A stretch of DNA of 64,000 bases, taken from Streptomyces cavernae (GTDB taxonomy: Bacteria; Actinomycetota; Actinomycetes; Streptomycetales; Streptomycetaceae). A model generated the notes under the pieces. It did not search any database and was not told the DNA's origin. It saw only the letters and a program-made list of their open reading frames with translations. Location of the stretch: assembly GCF_004023625.1 (NCBI RefSeq), contig NZ_ML137712.1, forward strand, positions 62,001 to 126,000, in the 5' to 3' direction. This document shows, piece after piece, positions 39,655 to 48,303 of this stretch. Numbering within the stretch: the first letter of the stretch is position 1; each line of letters opens with the position of its first letter. The position numbers and the translations under genes are program-made.

Positions 39655-42576
39655 CTACCGGTGTGCCGGGAACTCCACCACCTGCTGGTACGTCGGCCGG
39701 TTCTGCCACTGGATCAGCCGATGGGTGATGCCGCCGAGTGCGCGCTGGGCGATCGCGTCAGCGCACCACTGGTCGCCCGCCGAGCACAGGTCGTCGCCGG
39801 GGTAGACCTGGGCGGCCGTCTTGCCGGCGGCTGTGGTGAGCGTGCCCAGCAGCACGTCACGGCAGGCGGAGAGGTCGCCGCCGCCGCAGTAGGTGCGGGC
39901 CAGCGGGCCCTGCACCGACTGCCCGAGCACCTGGCGCAGGTCCTTGTCGACATTGCCCCACCAGCCGTACTGGAAGGACGATCCGGCGTGCGAGCCCGTG
40001 GGGCCGTGCCCCGCGGACGGCGACTCGTCGACCGTGAGCTGCGCGGTCAGCAGTTTCCACAGGTCGTCACCGAGGCCGGGTTTGAACTGCGCTTCCACCA
40101 GCAGCGGCCACCAGGCATCCATGATCCGGACGGCGTCCGGGTGGGCGTACTTCTTGGATCCGGCCGCGGTCTGGTTGCGCGGCGCACCCGCCTTGAGCCA
40201 GGCGTCGAGCTGGTCGACCGCCTTGGCCTGCGCCGCGTCGGTGATCGGCTTGCTGCGCAGCACCTTCAGCAGTTCGGGGAGCACCTGTTCGCCGCGCAGG
40301 TCGGTGATGGCGGCGTCCGCCATCGCCTGGGTGAGCTTCGCACGGGTCACCCCGCCGGCCTGCGCGAGCTTCTTCACCCGGCCGTCGAGCAGATCGCCGC
40401 GGTGAACGGCGCCGAGGCTGAGGGTGGACGCGCTGTAGTCCTTGGCCTGCTTGTTGTTCCAGGAGATGTAGTAGTCCTGGTTCACCGACTGCGGGTGCTG
40501 GGCGGCCGGTGTCAGGTCGTAGGTGTTGTTGACGGGGTCGAAGCCCCGCCACTCGTATGCCCGTTCACCCTTGACCGGGAGGGAGGGGTCCACCGACACG
40601 GCCCGTACGGGGTTGGCTCCGCTGTTGTAGTACGCGATGTCCTTGGAGTCGGCGTAGAACCAGTTGAACGCGTAGCTGATGTGCTCGGCGGCTTCCTGGA
40701 AGGTCTTGGCGCTGTTCACGACCGAGGGGTCGTTGAACATCTGGAACCCGATCACCGAGTCGGCCTCGTGCCAGTAGGTCGAGCGCAGCGAGGTGTACGC
40801 GACAGGTTTGCCGCCGACCGTGGCCCGATGGGTGACGATGCCGTACTTCGTGCGGAACACCTGCATCCGGTACGAGCCCGCGGCCGTGGAGTCGGCGGTG
40901 GTGGGCTTCCAGGCGTTCTTCTTCTCGAGCTTCTCCATGGGGGTGCAGGTACCGCGGAACAGGTAGGAGGCGGACTGCTTGGTGGGCGTGCCGCCGCCGG
41001 GTTCGCAGAGCTCGACGGCGTAGGTGTCGGTGATGTCCTGCATGGCCGAGGTGGCCGACCACGCGTAGTCCTGGCCGCGTCCCATCTGTACGTACATGCC
41101 GACGCCGGCGAACGAGACGCCGCGGGCGCTGATGCCCGGCCCCTGGAGTTCCTGCGCCATCAGCAGCTGCGGGGCGAAGTAGCCGGTCTGCGGGCCGAAG
41201 ACCGCGACCGGGTGACCGCTCGCGGTGTTCTCGCCGGAGACGAGCAGCGCGTTGGACATGCCCTTCTTGTGGGCACCGGTGGAGAAGAGGTCGGCGGGGA
41301 GCACCCCGTCGTCGAACATCCCCTGGAGTTTCCTGAGTTTGCCGGGTGCCTTCACCGGGGACTTGGGCAGGGTCGTGCCCGCGGAACCGGTGGAGGCCGA
41401 ACCGTCCGCCGCCGCGTTGGAGGTGACGCTCGCCACCTGGGCGGTGGTCGCGGCCGAACCCGTGCGGTCGTAGACGAGTTGCTCCTTCTCGACCGAGCCG
41501 GGATCGGGCATGGCCATGCCCTGGGCGTTCGAAGGCTTCTCCGCGTACGGGAAGCTGCTGCCGTCGTGGATGGTGAGCACGGACTCCGGGTCGTTTCGCT
41601 GACGGAAGGACTCCCAGACCTTGGTGCCTTCGGTGATGCCGTACTTCTGCTGGGCGGCGAGGAGAGAGAGCGCCGCGTCGACCTCTCCCCCACCGCCGTT
41701 TCCGAACAACCCGCCCACCACGGAGGCAAGGGCGATCATGTCGGTCACTTTGAAGGGCTCGATTTCACCGACGTTGGTGATTGAGTCGATCTTGCCGGTG
41801 AGTACGTATTCACCGGGGAAGTAGCGGCCGTTCTTCGCTGCCACGCGGTAGGCGTTGAGGCCGTCGATGTAGGCCTGGGCATCCGCCAGGGCCTGCTTTC
41901 CCCGCTCGCCGGACTTGTTGAGGAGGTAGTCGACCTGTTTTTGCAGATCTTCTTCCGTGTACGGGGCCTGCGGCCAGAACTCCTGTTCCAGGCCCTGGTT
42001 GGCGAGCGCTCCGCCCGCGAAGGAGGTCAGCTCACCGCGGCCGATGTGACGGAAGAGGTCGATCAGCCACATCCGGTCCTGGCCGGCCGCGTAACCGGCG
42101 CCGAACTCGGTGCCGTACCGGGTGGTTCCCTGGATGTGCGGGATCCCGTACTTCTTGTCGCGCGTGATCGTGACGTCGTCACGCGGCTTGGTGACGGATT
42201 CGACCTGGTCAGTGGGGACGCCGAAGGAGGAGTCGGCGTAGAACTGGCTGAGGGCGCTGTCGGTCAGGGACTTGTAGCCGGAGGACAGGGAGTCGTAGGG
42301 GCCGAGTTGGTCGTCGGCGTGCGCCGGCTGGCTGCCGAAGGCCCGGTTGAGCAGGATCTGGGCGAGCGTGGCGTTGCCGTTGGCGCCGGGCGGCAGGATG
42401 TCCGAGCACTGTCCCTCGCAGTAGTCGGTGACGGCCGCCTCGGCCGCGGAGGCCTGTTGCAGCGGGGAGAGCAGGCCTGCGGTGAGAACGAACACGGACG
42501 CGGCTTTGAGGAACCCCGCGAATCCGCGGGGAGTTGTCAATCTGCCGAGGGTGGTGCGTGGGGTGCGCCGTCGCAT
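39655..42576 (-). CDS. Secreted penicillin acylase family amidase (Ntn hydrolase)
   Basis: 973 aa exported precursor. A signal peptide (FLKAASVFVLTAGLLSPLQQ) ends near ASA. The alpha subunit begins after ITRDKKYGIPHIQG; the spacer ends before the nucleophile Ser441 in KKGMSNALLVSG, where autocleavage would expose the serine at the beta-chain N-terminus. Later GRGQDYAWSATSA and YYISWNNKQAKDY match the family. Enzymes of this class hydrolyse N-acyl groups from beta-lactams or acyl-homoserine lactones. GGAGG lies 7 nt before the ATG at 42576. The substrate is unknown. At 973 aa it is longer than classic penicillin acylases. Confidence 0.92.
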   Translation of the reverse strand: MRRRTPRTTLGRLTTPRGFAGFLKAASVFVLTAGLLSPLQQASAAEAAVTDYCEGQCSDILPPGANGNATLAQILLNRAFGSQPAHADDQLGPYDSLSSGYKSLTDSALSQFYADSSFGVPTDQVESVTKPRDDVTITRDKKYGIPHIQGTTRYGTEFGAGYAAGQDRMWLIDLFRHIGRGELTSFAGGALANQGLEQEFWPQAPYTEEDLQKQVDYLLNKSGERGKQALADAQAYIDGLNAYRVAAKNGRYFPGEYVLTGKIDSITNVGEIEPFKVTDMIALASVVGGLFGNGGGGEVDAALSLLAAQQKYGITEGTKVWESFRQRNDPESVLTIHDGSSFPYAEKPSNAQGMAMPDPGSVEKEQLVYDRTGSAATTAQVASVTSNAAADGSASTGSAGTTLPKSPVKAPGKLRKLQGMFDDGVLPADLFSTGAHKKGMSNALLVSGENTASGHPVAVFGPQTGYFAPQLLMAQELQGPGISARGVSFAGVGMYVQMGRGQDYAWSATSAMQDITDTYAVELCEPGGGTPTKQSASYLFRGTCTPMEKLEKKNAWKPTTADSTAAGSYRMQVFRTKYGIVTHRATVGGKPVAYTSLRSTYWHEADSVIGFQMFNDPSVVNSAKTFQEAAEHISYAFNWFYADSKDIAYYNSGANPVRAVSVDPSLPVKGERAYEWRGFDPVNNTYDLTPAAQHPQSVNQDYYISWNNKQAKDYSASTLSLGAVHRGDLLDGRVKKLAQAGGVTRAKLTQAMADAAITDLRGEQVLPELLKVLRSKPITDAAQAKAVDQLDAWLKAGAPRNQTAAGSKKYAHPDAVRIMDAWWPLLVEAQFKPGLGDDLWKLLTAQLTVDESPSAGHGPTGSHAGSSFQYGWWGNVDKDLRQVLGQSVQGPLARTYCGGGDLSACRDVLLGTLTTAAGKTAAQVYPGDDLCSAGDQWCADAIAQRALGGITHRLIQWQNRPTYQQVVEFPAHR

Positions 42577-42913
42577 TACTGCTCCTCCCGACGTTGGTGA
42601 GGCGGAGGTTACCGCCGGTAGCCCGGGAGTTGAAGATGAACAGACGTCACCTTTTTCTAAACATCCTCGGTCAAGAGCTTTCGATGGTTCGGGGGGTCCG
42701 TCCGGGAGGTGTACGGACGACTGTTCGCAAAGCTGTTCGGGGTTGTCCGGGAGGTTGTACGGGGGTTGCACGGGGGCTGACGGATCGCCGATGGGAGGCC
42801 ATCAGAAAACAGATGGAGCCGAATCGGGTGTCGATACGTCTATTCGGCGACGTGCAAACGACGACGCCGAAGTGACCGAAGTACAGGTGCAGGTGTGACG
42901 GAGGTGCAGGGCG
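42577..42913. promoter_or_regulatory. Divergent promoter region, acylase gene and zinc-ribbon gene
   Basis: No gene is supported. CACCTTTTTCTAAACATCC at 42647-42665 is the AT-rich part and could hold the leftward promoter of the acylase gene. 42720-42780 has GTTGTCCGGG / GTTGTACGGG short repeats. Confidence 0.35.
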
Positions 42914-43519
42914 ATGGCCGGATTCCGGAGTCTCGCGAGACAGGTGCGTGATCCCTACAGCGACCTGGCGCTGCGGCGGTATTCACTGCGCAAGTGCCTG
43001 GAGAGGTTTGCCCCCTATGGCCATCGGGCGACCTGGGACCATCTCAGTTCCAGGGCCGGTTTCGGCCCGGAGGACAGGTCGCCCGACCCGGCGCGGCTGG
43101 TGTCCGCGCTGGACGAGCTGGAAGAGGCACGCGCCGTCTGGCTCGCCTACGAGGACGCCTTCGCCGAACGCCGCAGGAAGGAGAAGTACGACGGGCTGCG
43201 CAGGCCGGGCAGTGTCGACGACTGGCACCGGCTCACCTGGGGCGGCTTCGGAGTCGCCTGGTGCGACGACCCCCGGGTCCACCCCCGGGAACCACTCGCC
43301 GAGGTGCTGCGCAAACTGATATCCGCGCTGGAGCGCGAGCCGGGGAACGTCTGCCCGGTGTGCGCCGAATCGCGACTCACCTGGAAGTACGACCTGGCCC
43401 ACGAGCCGTCCTCGGGCCCGGTCTGCACGAACTGCGGCATCGTGGTGCCGCGGCCGGTTCTGACGCCCGAGGCGCTGGCGGAGGCCAGGCGCGGAAGGCA
43501 GTTGCTGATGTCGGCGTGA
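42914..43519 (+). CDS. Hypothetical protein with C-terminal zinc ribbon
   Basis: 201 aa soluble basic protein I do not recognise. Residues 1-150 are mostly helical and rich in Arg, Leu and Glu (LVSALDELEEARAVWLAYED). The C-terminal part has CPVC at about 148-151 and CTNC about 25 residues later, forming a likely four-cysteine zinc ribbon, as in nucleic-acid or protein-binding factors. GGAGG lies 9 nt before the ATG. It stands alone and is followed by a hairpin terminator. Confidence 0.75.
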   Translation: MAGFRSLARQVRDPYSDLALRRYSLRKCLERFAPYGHRATWDHLSSRAGFGPEDRSPDPARLVSALDELEEARAVWLAYEDAFAERRRKEKYDGLRRPGSVDDWHRLTWGGFGVAWCDDPRVHPREPLAEVLRKLISALEREPGNVCPVCAESRLTWKYDLAHEPSSGPVCTNCGIVVPRPVLTPEALAEARRGRQLLMSA

Positions 43520-43524
43520 GCACG

Positions 43525-43558
43525 ACGGGGGTGCGCCGCTGAACGGCCGCACCCCCGT
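43525..43558 (+). terminator. Terminator of the zinc-ribbon gene
   Basis: An 11-bp perfect stem (ACGGGGGTGCG and its complement) with a 12-nt loop, 6 bp after the stop codon. Confidence 0.75.
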
Positions 43559-43725
43559 GCGGGGATACGCGCCCCCCGGGGGCGCGCGCTCACCTTCGCC
43601 GCGGGCAGGCAGGCTGGGGACAAGCAGGCCGTTTCGGGCAAGCAGGTCACAGGCCGCGGGTAAGCAGCGGTGGATTCCGTGGGTTCGCGCCGGACAAGCT
43701 CACGGTGTCCTGACGCTGGACTCTG

Positions 43726-44250
43726 TCACGCCGGCGGTGTTTTCACATCCGTGTTGATGGCGAGCTTGAACTCGGCCAGTATCAGCGGCACCGGCAGCTT
43801 TACGTCGCCGACTCCCCGCGCCGAGATCTTCAGCCCCACCGGAGTGCCCGGGTGCACGAACATCTGCCACTGGTACGTGCGGTACTGACCGCCCCGGGAG
43901 GGCGGCGTGTCGGTGGTGGCGGTCGAGTCGTACCCGGTGGAGGAGTCCAGCGGGTCGCGCACGAAGCGGGCCCGGTACTCCGTGGCCCGGGCGTCGGCCG
44001 CCCAGAAGACCATCGCGGAGAGCATGCCCCACCCGTGGTGGCTCGGCCAGATCAGCCCTGAACGCGGATCGGGGAACTGTGACTTACTCTCCCCGCCGTG
44101 CGCCGCGTCGTGCATCTTCCACGGGTCGTACGACTCCTCGGTCTTCTCGTACGGGAAACGCACGAGGTGGTACCCGTCGCTGTCGTACGAGATCGTCTGC
44201 GCCCCCGAGCGCGCGGACTCCCACTTCAGCGAACTGACGACGATGCTCAT
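43726..44250 (-). CDS. Hypothetical protein
   Basis: 174 aa protein, no signal peptide or membrane helix, not recognised. It is rich in aromatic residues (YDSDGYHLVRFPYEK, SHHGWGMLSAMVFWAADA) and appears mostly beta-strand, ending KLPVPLILAEFKLAINTDVK. The ATG at 44250 follows GAGGGG by about 8 nt; a second ATG at 44280 would add ten residues. No conserved active-site pattern is evident. It lies alone between two spacers with repeats. Confidence 0.65.
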   Translation of the reverse strand: MSIVVSSLKWESARSGAQTISYDSDGYHLVRFPYEKTEESYDPWKMHDAAHGGESKSQFPDPRSGLIWPSHHGWGMLSAMVFWAADARATEYRARFVRDPLDSSTGYDSTATTDTPPSRGGQYRTYQWQMFVHPGTPVGLKISARGVGDVKLPVPLILAEFKLAINTDVKTPPA

Positions 44251-44625
44251 CCACGCCCCCCTCTCTCTTGTCTGGCTCATGGTCTTGTGTGGCTGGTGTT
44301 CTGTCTGTGGTGACGACCGTGATCGAGAAATGGTTCAAAGATATTGCCCCCGTGTTCAGTTGGCGTTGGCGTTCTGGTTGGTGCTGTGCGCGCTGCCCTT
44401 TCGGTGGGGTAGCGGGCCGTGGGTGGTCGGCGTGGGTAGCGGGCCGTGGGTGGTCGGCGTGGGTAGCGGGCCATGGGTGGTGGGGCGTCGCGTGGTGGGG
44501 CGTGGGTTGTGGGGCGTGGGGCGGGCTAGCACAGGGAAATCCGGTGGCTCCACCTGTTTGCCCTCAGGCAAGTTGGGGGCGATGAAACGCGACTGAGCAA
44601 CCGAACACCCCGAGGAGCCGCCGTC
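44251..44625. repeat. Spacer with 27-bp tandem repeat (3 copies)
   Basis: GGGTAGCGGGCCGTGGGTGG starts at 44407, 44434 and 44461 with a 27-bp period; a decayed GTGGGGCGTG tail runs to about 44525. The stretch near 44330-44350 (GGTTCAAAGATATTGCC) is AT-rich and may hold a promoter. No gene is present. Confidence 0.8.
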
Positions 44626-45702
44626 ATGTCGACGCTGCGTGTCACCGCCGAAGTGCTGACCATCCATGAACACCCCAACGCCGACGCGCTCGAGCTGGCC
44701 CAGGTCGGGCTCTACCGAGCAGTTGTGGCCAAGGGCGTGTACCGCACCGGTGAGACCGCCGTCTACATCCCCGAGCAGTCCGTGCTCCCGGCCGAGCTGA
44801 TCGAGGAGCTGGGGCTCACGGGCCGGCTGGCGGGCGGTAAGGCGGACCGGGTCAAGGCGGTTCGGCTGCGCGGTGAGCTGTCCCAGGGCATCGTGTGCCG
44901 GCCCAGCGCCCTGCGGGACGTCGACCTGGCCGCGGCCGCCGCGGACGGCACCGACTTCGCCGATCGGCTCGGGATCACCAAGTGGGTGCCGCCCATCCCG
45001 CCCACCATGAGCGGCGAGGTCGAGTCCGCGCCCGATCTGCTGCCCTGGGTCGACATCGAGAACATCCAGCGCTACCCGGGCATCTTCGAGCCCGGCGAGC
45101 CGGTCGTCCTGACGGAGAAGCTGCACGGTACGGCATGCCTTGTCACGTACCTCGCCGAGGACGGGGGGGTCCAGGTCTCCTCGAAGGGTTTCGGCTCGAA
45201 GGCTCTGGCCCTGCAGGAGGATCCACGCAACCTGTACTGGCGCGCGGTGCGCGGCCACGGTGTCCCCGAGGCGGCGGCCCGCCTCGCCGAGCGGCTCGGG
45301 GCGCGGCGGGTCGGGGTCTTCGGTGAGGTGTTCGGGGCGGGGGTCCAGGACCTGACCTACGGTGCCGATGGCCGCCGGGAGACGCTGGGGTACGCGGTGT
45401 TCGACGTCTCCGTCGAGGTCGACGGTGGGGTGCGTTGGCTGGACGCGGCCGAGGTGACGGATCTGCTCGACGGTGAACTCCCGCTCGTTCCGCGCCTGTT
45501 CGAGGGGCCCTATGACATCGACCGGGTCCTGGAGACGGCTTCGGGGCGGGAGAGCGTGTCCGGTCGGGCGCTGCATCTGCGTGAGGGTGTGGTGATCCGG
45601 CCGGCGGTCGAGCGTTACAGCGGGGTGACCGGGGGGCGTGCGATCGCCAAGGCCGTCAGTCCGGCTTATCTGACGCGGAAGGGCGGGACGGAGTACGAGT
45701 AG
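44626..45702 (+). CDS. RNA ligase, DRB0094 (Rnl5-like) family
   Basis: 358 aa ATP-dependent RNA ligase. The N-terminal 110 residues form the family-specific OB-type domain (VLTIHEHPNADALELAQVG). The nucleotidyltransferase motif I is TEKLHGT with the AMP-accepting lysine near residue 164; FGEVFGAG (motif III-like), REGVVIRP (IV) and AIAKAVSPAYLTRK (V, with the second lysine) follow. Members seal 3'-OH/5'-phosphate ends, including nicked RNA on a DNA strand, in RNA repair. No phosphatase or kinase partner gene is adjacent. The gene is flanked by repeat-rich spacers on both sides. Confidence 0.9.
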   Translation: MSTLRVTAEVLTIHEHPNADALELAQVGLYRAVVAKGVYRTGETAVYIPEQSVLPAELIEELGLTGRLAGGKADRVKAVRLRGELSQGIVCRPSALRDVDLAAAAADGTDFADRLGITKWVPPIPPTMSGEVESAPDLLPWVDIENIQRYPGIFEPGEPVVLTEKLHGTACLVTYLAEDGGVQVSSKGFGSKALALQEDPRNLYWRAVRGHGVPEAAARLAERLGARRVGVFGEVFGAGVQDLTYGADGRRETLGYAVFDVSVEVDGGVRWLDAAEVTDLLDGELPLVPRLFEGPYDIDRVLETASGRESVSGRALHLREGVVIRPAVERYSGVTGGRAIAKAVSPAYLTRKGGTEYE

Positions 45703-46250
45703 GGGTCGTCCGTCTGTGCGGTCGGCTGCGCCGGGCTTTTGACTGTTGCGCGGTGCGGCTGGTCCGCTGGGGTTGGGGCGTTGCTCCTGCTGCCGGTTAT
45801 GGGCGGGGGGTCGGCGGTGCGTGGCTGGTGCGCCTCCTGCCGCATGCCGGCGGTGCGTGGCTGGTGCGCCTTCCGCCGGTTCGTGGGTCGGGGCCGCGCC
45901 GGACTCTTCGTCCTCGGTCATGGGGGTCCCCCCGCTCGAGCGAAGCCGAGAGTGGGGGAGCGTTCCATGTTTCACGGAAGGGCCGGGTGACCCGAGCGCC
46001 AGCCGCTGCGGGCGGAGAGTCCGGCACGTCCCCTACCGATGGTTCGCGGCTGCCGGGCTGGTGGGGTGCGCGGCCCGGCCGTGGGAGTGCCGGCTGCCGG
46101 GCCGTGGGAGTGCGTGGCTGCCGGGCCGTAGGGGTGCGTGGCTGCCGGGCCGTAGGGGTGCCGGGCAATGGGGGACGCGTCCGGGACGTGGGACGCGTCC
46201 GGGACGTGGGACGCGTCCGGGACGTGGGACGCGTCCGGGACGTGGCGAGT
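45703..46250. repeat. 548-bp spacer with large dispersed repeat and two tandem arrays
   Basis: No gene. It contains the composite repeat described separately (45876-46107), a 24-bp array GGCTGCCGGGCCGT starting at 46092, 46116 and 46140, and an 18-bp array GACGCGTCCGGGACGTGG of four exact copies at 46174-46245, which ends 5 bp before the soxR stop codon. Confidence 0.9.
45876..46107. repeat. Composite dispersed repeat, copy 1 (inverted relative to 50518-50710)
   Basis: It runs from CCGGTTCGTGGGTCGGGG through the hairpin GGGGGTCCCC...GGGGGAGC and GTTTCACGGA to GCGGCTGCCGGGC. A copy in the opposite orientation lies at 50518-50710, about 85% identical by eye. The pair encloses soxR to the second TetR gene. 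Confidence 0.85.
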
Positions 46251-46727
46251 TTATGCGTCGCGGGGGCGGGGTGGGCGTTCCGGGGCCAGGCGGGAGCCGG
46301 ACATGCGCTCGCCGAAGACGTCGTCGGGGTTGGACAGGACGCAGGTTTCCAGGGAGAGGCAGCCGCAGCCGATGCAGTCGGTGAGGTGGTCCCGCAGGCG
46401 GCTCAGGCGGCCGATGCGTTCGTCCAGTTCGGAGCGCCATGCCGCGGAGAGGCGGGCCCAGTCCTCGCGCGTGGGGGTGCGTTCCTCGGGGAGTTGGGCT
46501 AGGGCCTCGCGGATCGTCGCGAGGGGGATGCCCACCCGCTGGGCGGCGCGCACGAAGGCGACGCGGCGCAGGGTGTCGCGGTGGTACCGGCGTTGGTTGC
46601 CCGAGGTGCGGCGGCTGGTGATCAAGCCCTTGGTCTCGTAGAAGTGCAGCGCGGACACGGCGGCGCCGCTGCGGGCCGACAGTTGGCCCACTGTCAGTTC
46701 TTGGATCTTCTCGGGAATCTGGGGCAC
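46251..46727 (-). CDS. soxR: SoxR redox-sensing regulator
   Basis: 158 aa MerR-family activator. The helix-turn-helix begins [19 protein letters not shown]; a dimerisation helix follows; the [2Fe-2S] cluster motif [12 protein letters not shown] (C-x2-C-x-C-x5-C) is intact. In Streptomyces SoxR responds to redox-active natural products such as actinorhodin and switches on export and quinone-modifying genes rather than a superoxide regulon. The GTG at 46727 gives the N-terminus [14 protein letters not shown]; a GTG at 46745 is also in frame. An 18-bp tandem array lies directly after its stop. Confidence 0.94.
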   Translation of the reverse strand: MPQIPEKIQELTVGQLSARSGAAVSALHFYETKGLITSRRTSGNQRRYHRDTLRRVAFVRAAQRVGIPLATIREALAQLPEERTPTREDWARLSAAWRSELDERIGRLSRLRDHLTDCIGCGCLSLETCVLSNPDDVFGERMSGSRLAPERPPRPRDA

Positions 46728-46765
46728 TCGCCGAAGCCTACCCACCCCGTCGTCGAGTCGGTCCG

Positions 46766-46808
46766 TTGACAGGGGGGCCTCACGCGACCATGCTAAGCAG
46801 TTGCTTAG
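46766..46808 (+). promoter_or_regulatory. maoC promoter with overlapping TetR-type operator
   Basis: TTGACA at 46766-46771, a 17-nt spacer and CATGCT at 46789-46794 form a plausible promoter. The perfect palindrome CTAAGCA-GT-TGCTTAG at 46793-46808 overlaps its -10 end, a typical repressor position. A related site, TGAGCGATCGCTTAG, lies before the TetR gene at 48259-48273. Confidence 0.6.
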
Positions 46809-46834
46809 ACATCGACACGCAGGAGGCCAGGGAC

Positions 46835-47296
46835 ATGGCAGAGCCGAGGATCTTCACGTCCGCCGACGAGCTCCAGGCGGCGGTGGGCGAGCAGCTGGGG
46901 TACAGCGACTGGCTGGAGATCGACCAGAAGCGGATCGACCTCTTCGCGGACGCCACCGGTGATCACCAGTGGATCCACGTGGATCCGGAGAAGGCGGCCG
47001 GGGGCCCGTTCGGCTCGACCATCGCGCACGGCTATCTCACCCTGTCGCTGCTGCCCACGCTGGTGCCGCAGGTGATGCGGGTCGACGGCGCGAAGATGGG
47101 GATCAACTACGGCACCAACAAGGTCCGTTTCCCCGCTCCGGTACCGGTCGGCTCCCGGCTGCGCGCCACGGCGGTGCTCAAGGAGGTCACGGAGGCGGGC
47201 GGCGGGGTCCAGGTGACGACGGCGGTCTCCGTGGAGCGCGAGGGCGGCGACAAGCCGGTGTGCGTCGCGGAGTCCGTGTCGCGCTTCTACTTCTGA
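46835..47296 (+). CDS. MaoC family (R)-enoyl-CoA hydratase
   Basis: 153 aa single hot-dog-fold protein. The hydratase motif [20 protein letters not shown] with [15 protein letters not shown] contains the catalytic Asp and His. It should hydrate trans-2-enoyl-CoA or dehydrate the reverse. AGGAGG lies 8 nt before the ATG at 46835. The promoter carries a palindrome also found before the TetR gene at 48209, so that TetR protein probably represses it. A small hairpin at 47326-47345 follows the stop. Confidence 0.93.
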   Translation: MAEPRIFTSADELQAAVGEQLGYSDWLEIDQKRIDLFADATGDHQWIHVDPEKAAGGPFGSTIAHGYLTLSLLPTLVPQVMRVDGAKMGINYGTNKVRFPAPVPVGSRLRATAVLKEVTEAGGGVQVTTAVSVEREGGDKPVCVAESVSRFYF

Positions 47297-47325
47297 GCCC
47301 GGCGCTACCGAACACTTGCCCAGTG

Positions 47326-47345
47326 CTCCGCCCTTCAGGGTGGAG
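47326..47345 (+). terminator. Hairpin after maoC
   Basis: CTCCGCCC TTCA GGGTGGAG, an 8-bp stem with one G-T pair, 29 bp after the maoC stop. It may end maoC transcription or belong to the adjacent IS remnant. Confidence 0.45.
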
Positions 47346-47399
47346 GTGTAGGGCATCCGTGCCATAGCGGCCCGGAGGGGAGCAGAACCAGGGCTGGGA

Positions 47400-47586
47400 T
47401 CGCGTTGTCGGCCAACGGAGTTGTGCGACCTACCGCCGGACGGGCGGAAAGTAACGCCTGTGGAGGCTCATGTAAGACCGGCTCTCGCAAGGGAGCGGGC
47501 GAGGGCCTGTGAAGCAGGAACCCGTGGTCGCGCCGCGTAGCGGTGCGGGCCGGAATCGCCTACGGTCACGCAGGCGAGGGCGTCAA
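47400..47586 (+). mobile_element. Probable IS200/IS605-type right-end remnant (omegaRNA-like region)
   Basis: The stretch is not a gene of the neighbours and resembles, from memory, the end of Streptomyces tnpB elements: GTGAAGCAGGAACCC, then two hairpins, GCGCCGC-GTA-GCGGTGC (47530-47546) and TCGCCT...AGGCGA (47556-47577), then a sharp end at GGGCGTCAA. Reading frames across it give typical TnpB tail peptides such as KVTPVEAHVRPALA. The tnpB body and left end are absent. The final TCAA falls on the stop codon of the TetR gene. Confidence 0.5.
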
Positions 47587-48209
47587 TGTTTCGCTCCCAC
47601 CATCCGCAACACGAGGTCGGCGTAGAGCGCGCCGACCTCGTCCGGTGTCCGGGGGCCGTTCACTTTGAACCAGCGGGCGACGTCGATGCAGAGCGAGAGC
47701 ACGGCGACGGTCGTACCGGGGACGTCGGTCACGGTGAACTCGCCCGCCGCCACGCCTTCCTCGATGATTCCGCGCACCGCCGCGTCGCTCTGCCGGCGCA
47801 GCGCGACGATCTCGGCGCGGGACTCGGGCCCGAGGGCGTCCAGTTCGTACTGCACGACCCGGGCGACGGTGTGCTGCCCGGCGTGCCAGCGCACGAAGGA
47901 CCGGACGGCGCTGCCGAGGCGCTCGGCGGGGCCGCCTTCGCGCTCCGCGGCCGTCCGCAGTACCTCGAGCGCCTTCTCGTGGCCGATGCGGCTGATCCGG
48001 TGGAGCAGCTCTTCCTTGGTCTTGTAGTGGATGTAGAGCGCGGCCGGGCTCATGCCGGCGCGGCCGGCGATGTCACGTGTGGTGGTCGCGTGGTAGCCGC
48101 GCTCGGCGAAGGCCTCCACGGCGGCGACGAGCAGCCGCCGGGCCGCGTCCGGGGCGACCTCACCCCACGGCTCCCGCTCGCCGCCGGCCGTCTCCTCCGC
48201 CGTACTCAT
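47583..48209 (-). CDS. TetR family regulator next to maoC
   Basis: 208 aa regulator. The helix-turn-helix spans about residues 18-65 with TTTRDIAGRAGMSPAALYIH and YKTKEELLHRI; the C-terminal domain is helical. The ATG at 48209 (MSTAEETAGG) has AAGGGG about 12 nt upstream; 48230 is an alternative. Its own promoter has TGAGCGATCGCTTAG and the maoC promoter a related palindrome. The stop codon lies inside the end of the IS-like remnant, so the last residues (VGAKH) may not be the ancestral ones. Confidence 0.9.
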   Translation of the reverse strand: MSTAEETAGGEREPWGEVAPDAARRLLVAAVEAFAERGYHATTTRDIAGRAGMSPAALYIHYKTKEELLHRISRIGHEKALEVLRTAAEREGGPAERLGSAVRSFVRWHAGQHTVARVVQYELDALGPESRAEIVALRRQSDAAVRGIIEEGVAAGEFTVTDVPGTTVAVLSLCIDVARWFKVNGPRTPDEVGALYADLVLRMVGAKH

Positions 48210-48258
48210 GTCTCGTTCGCCCCTTCCCATGGCAGGATGAACACCATACCTCCGAAGG

Positions 48259-48273
48259 TGAGCGATCGCTTAG
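48259..48273. promoter_or_regulatory. TetR autoregulatory operator candidate
   Basis: TGAGCGATCGCTTAG, a dyad centred on AGCGATCGCT, 50 bp before the TetR start. It shares the GCTTAG arm and spacing with the palindrome in the maoC promoter (46793-46808). Confidence 0.55.
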
Positions 48274-48303
48274 AGTGCCCGCTCAGGGTGGGTGAGAATA
48301 GGT

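Noticed and set aside
38905..41784. 959-codon plus-strand frame opposite the penicillin acylase gene
   Set aside because: It is antisense to a clearly recognised secreted amidase and passes through the 14-bp array; the translation is low-complexity Gly/Ala/Val/Arg.
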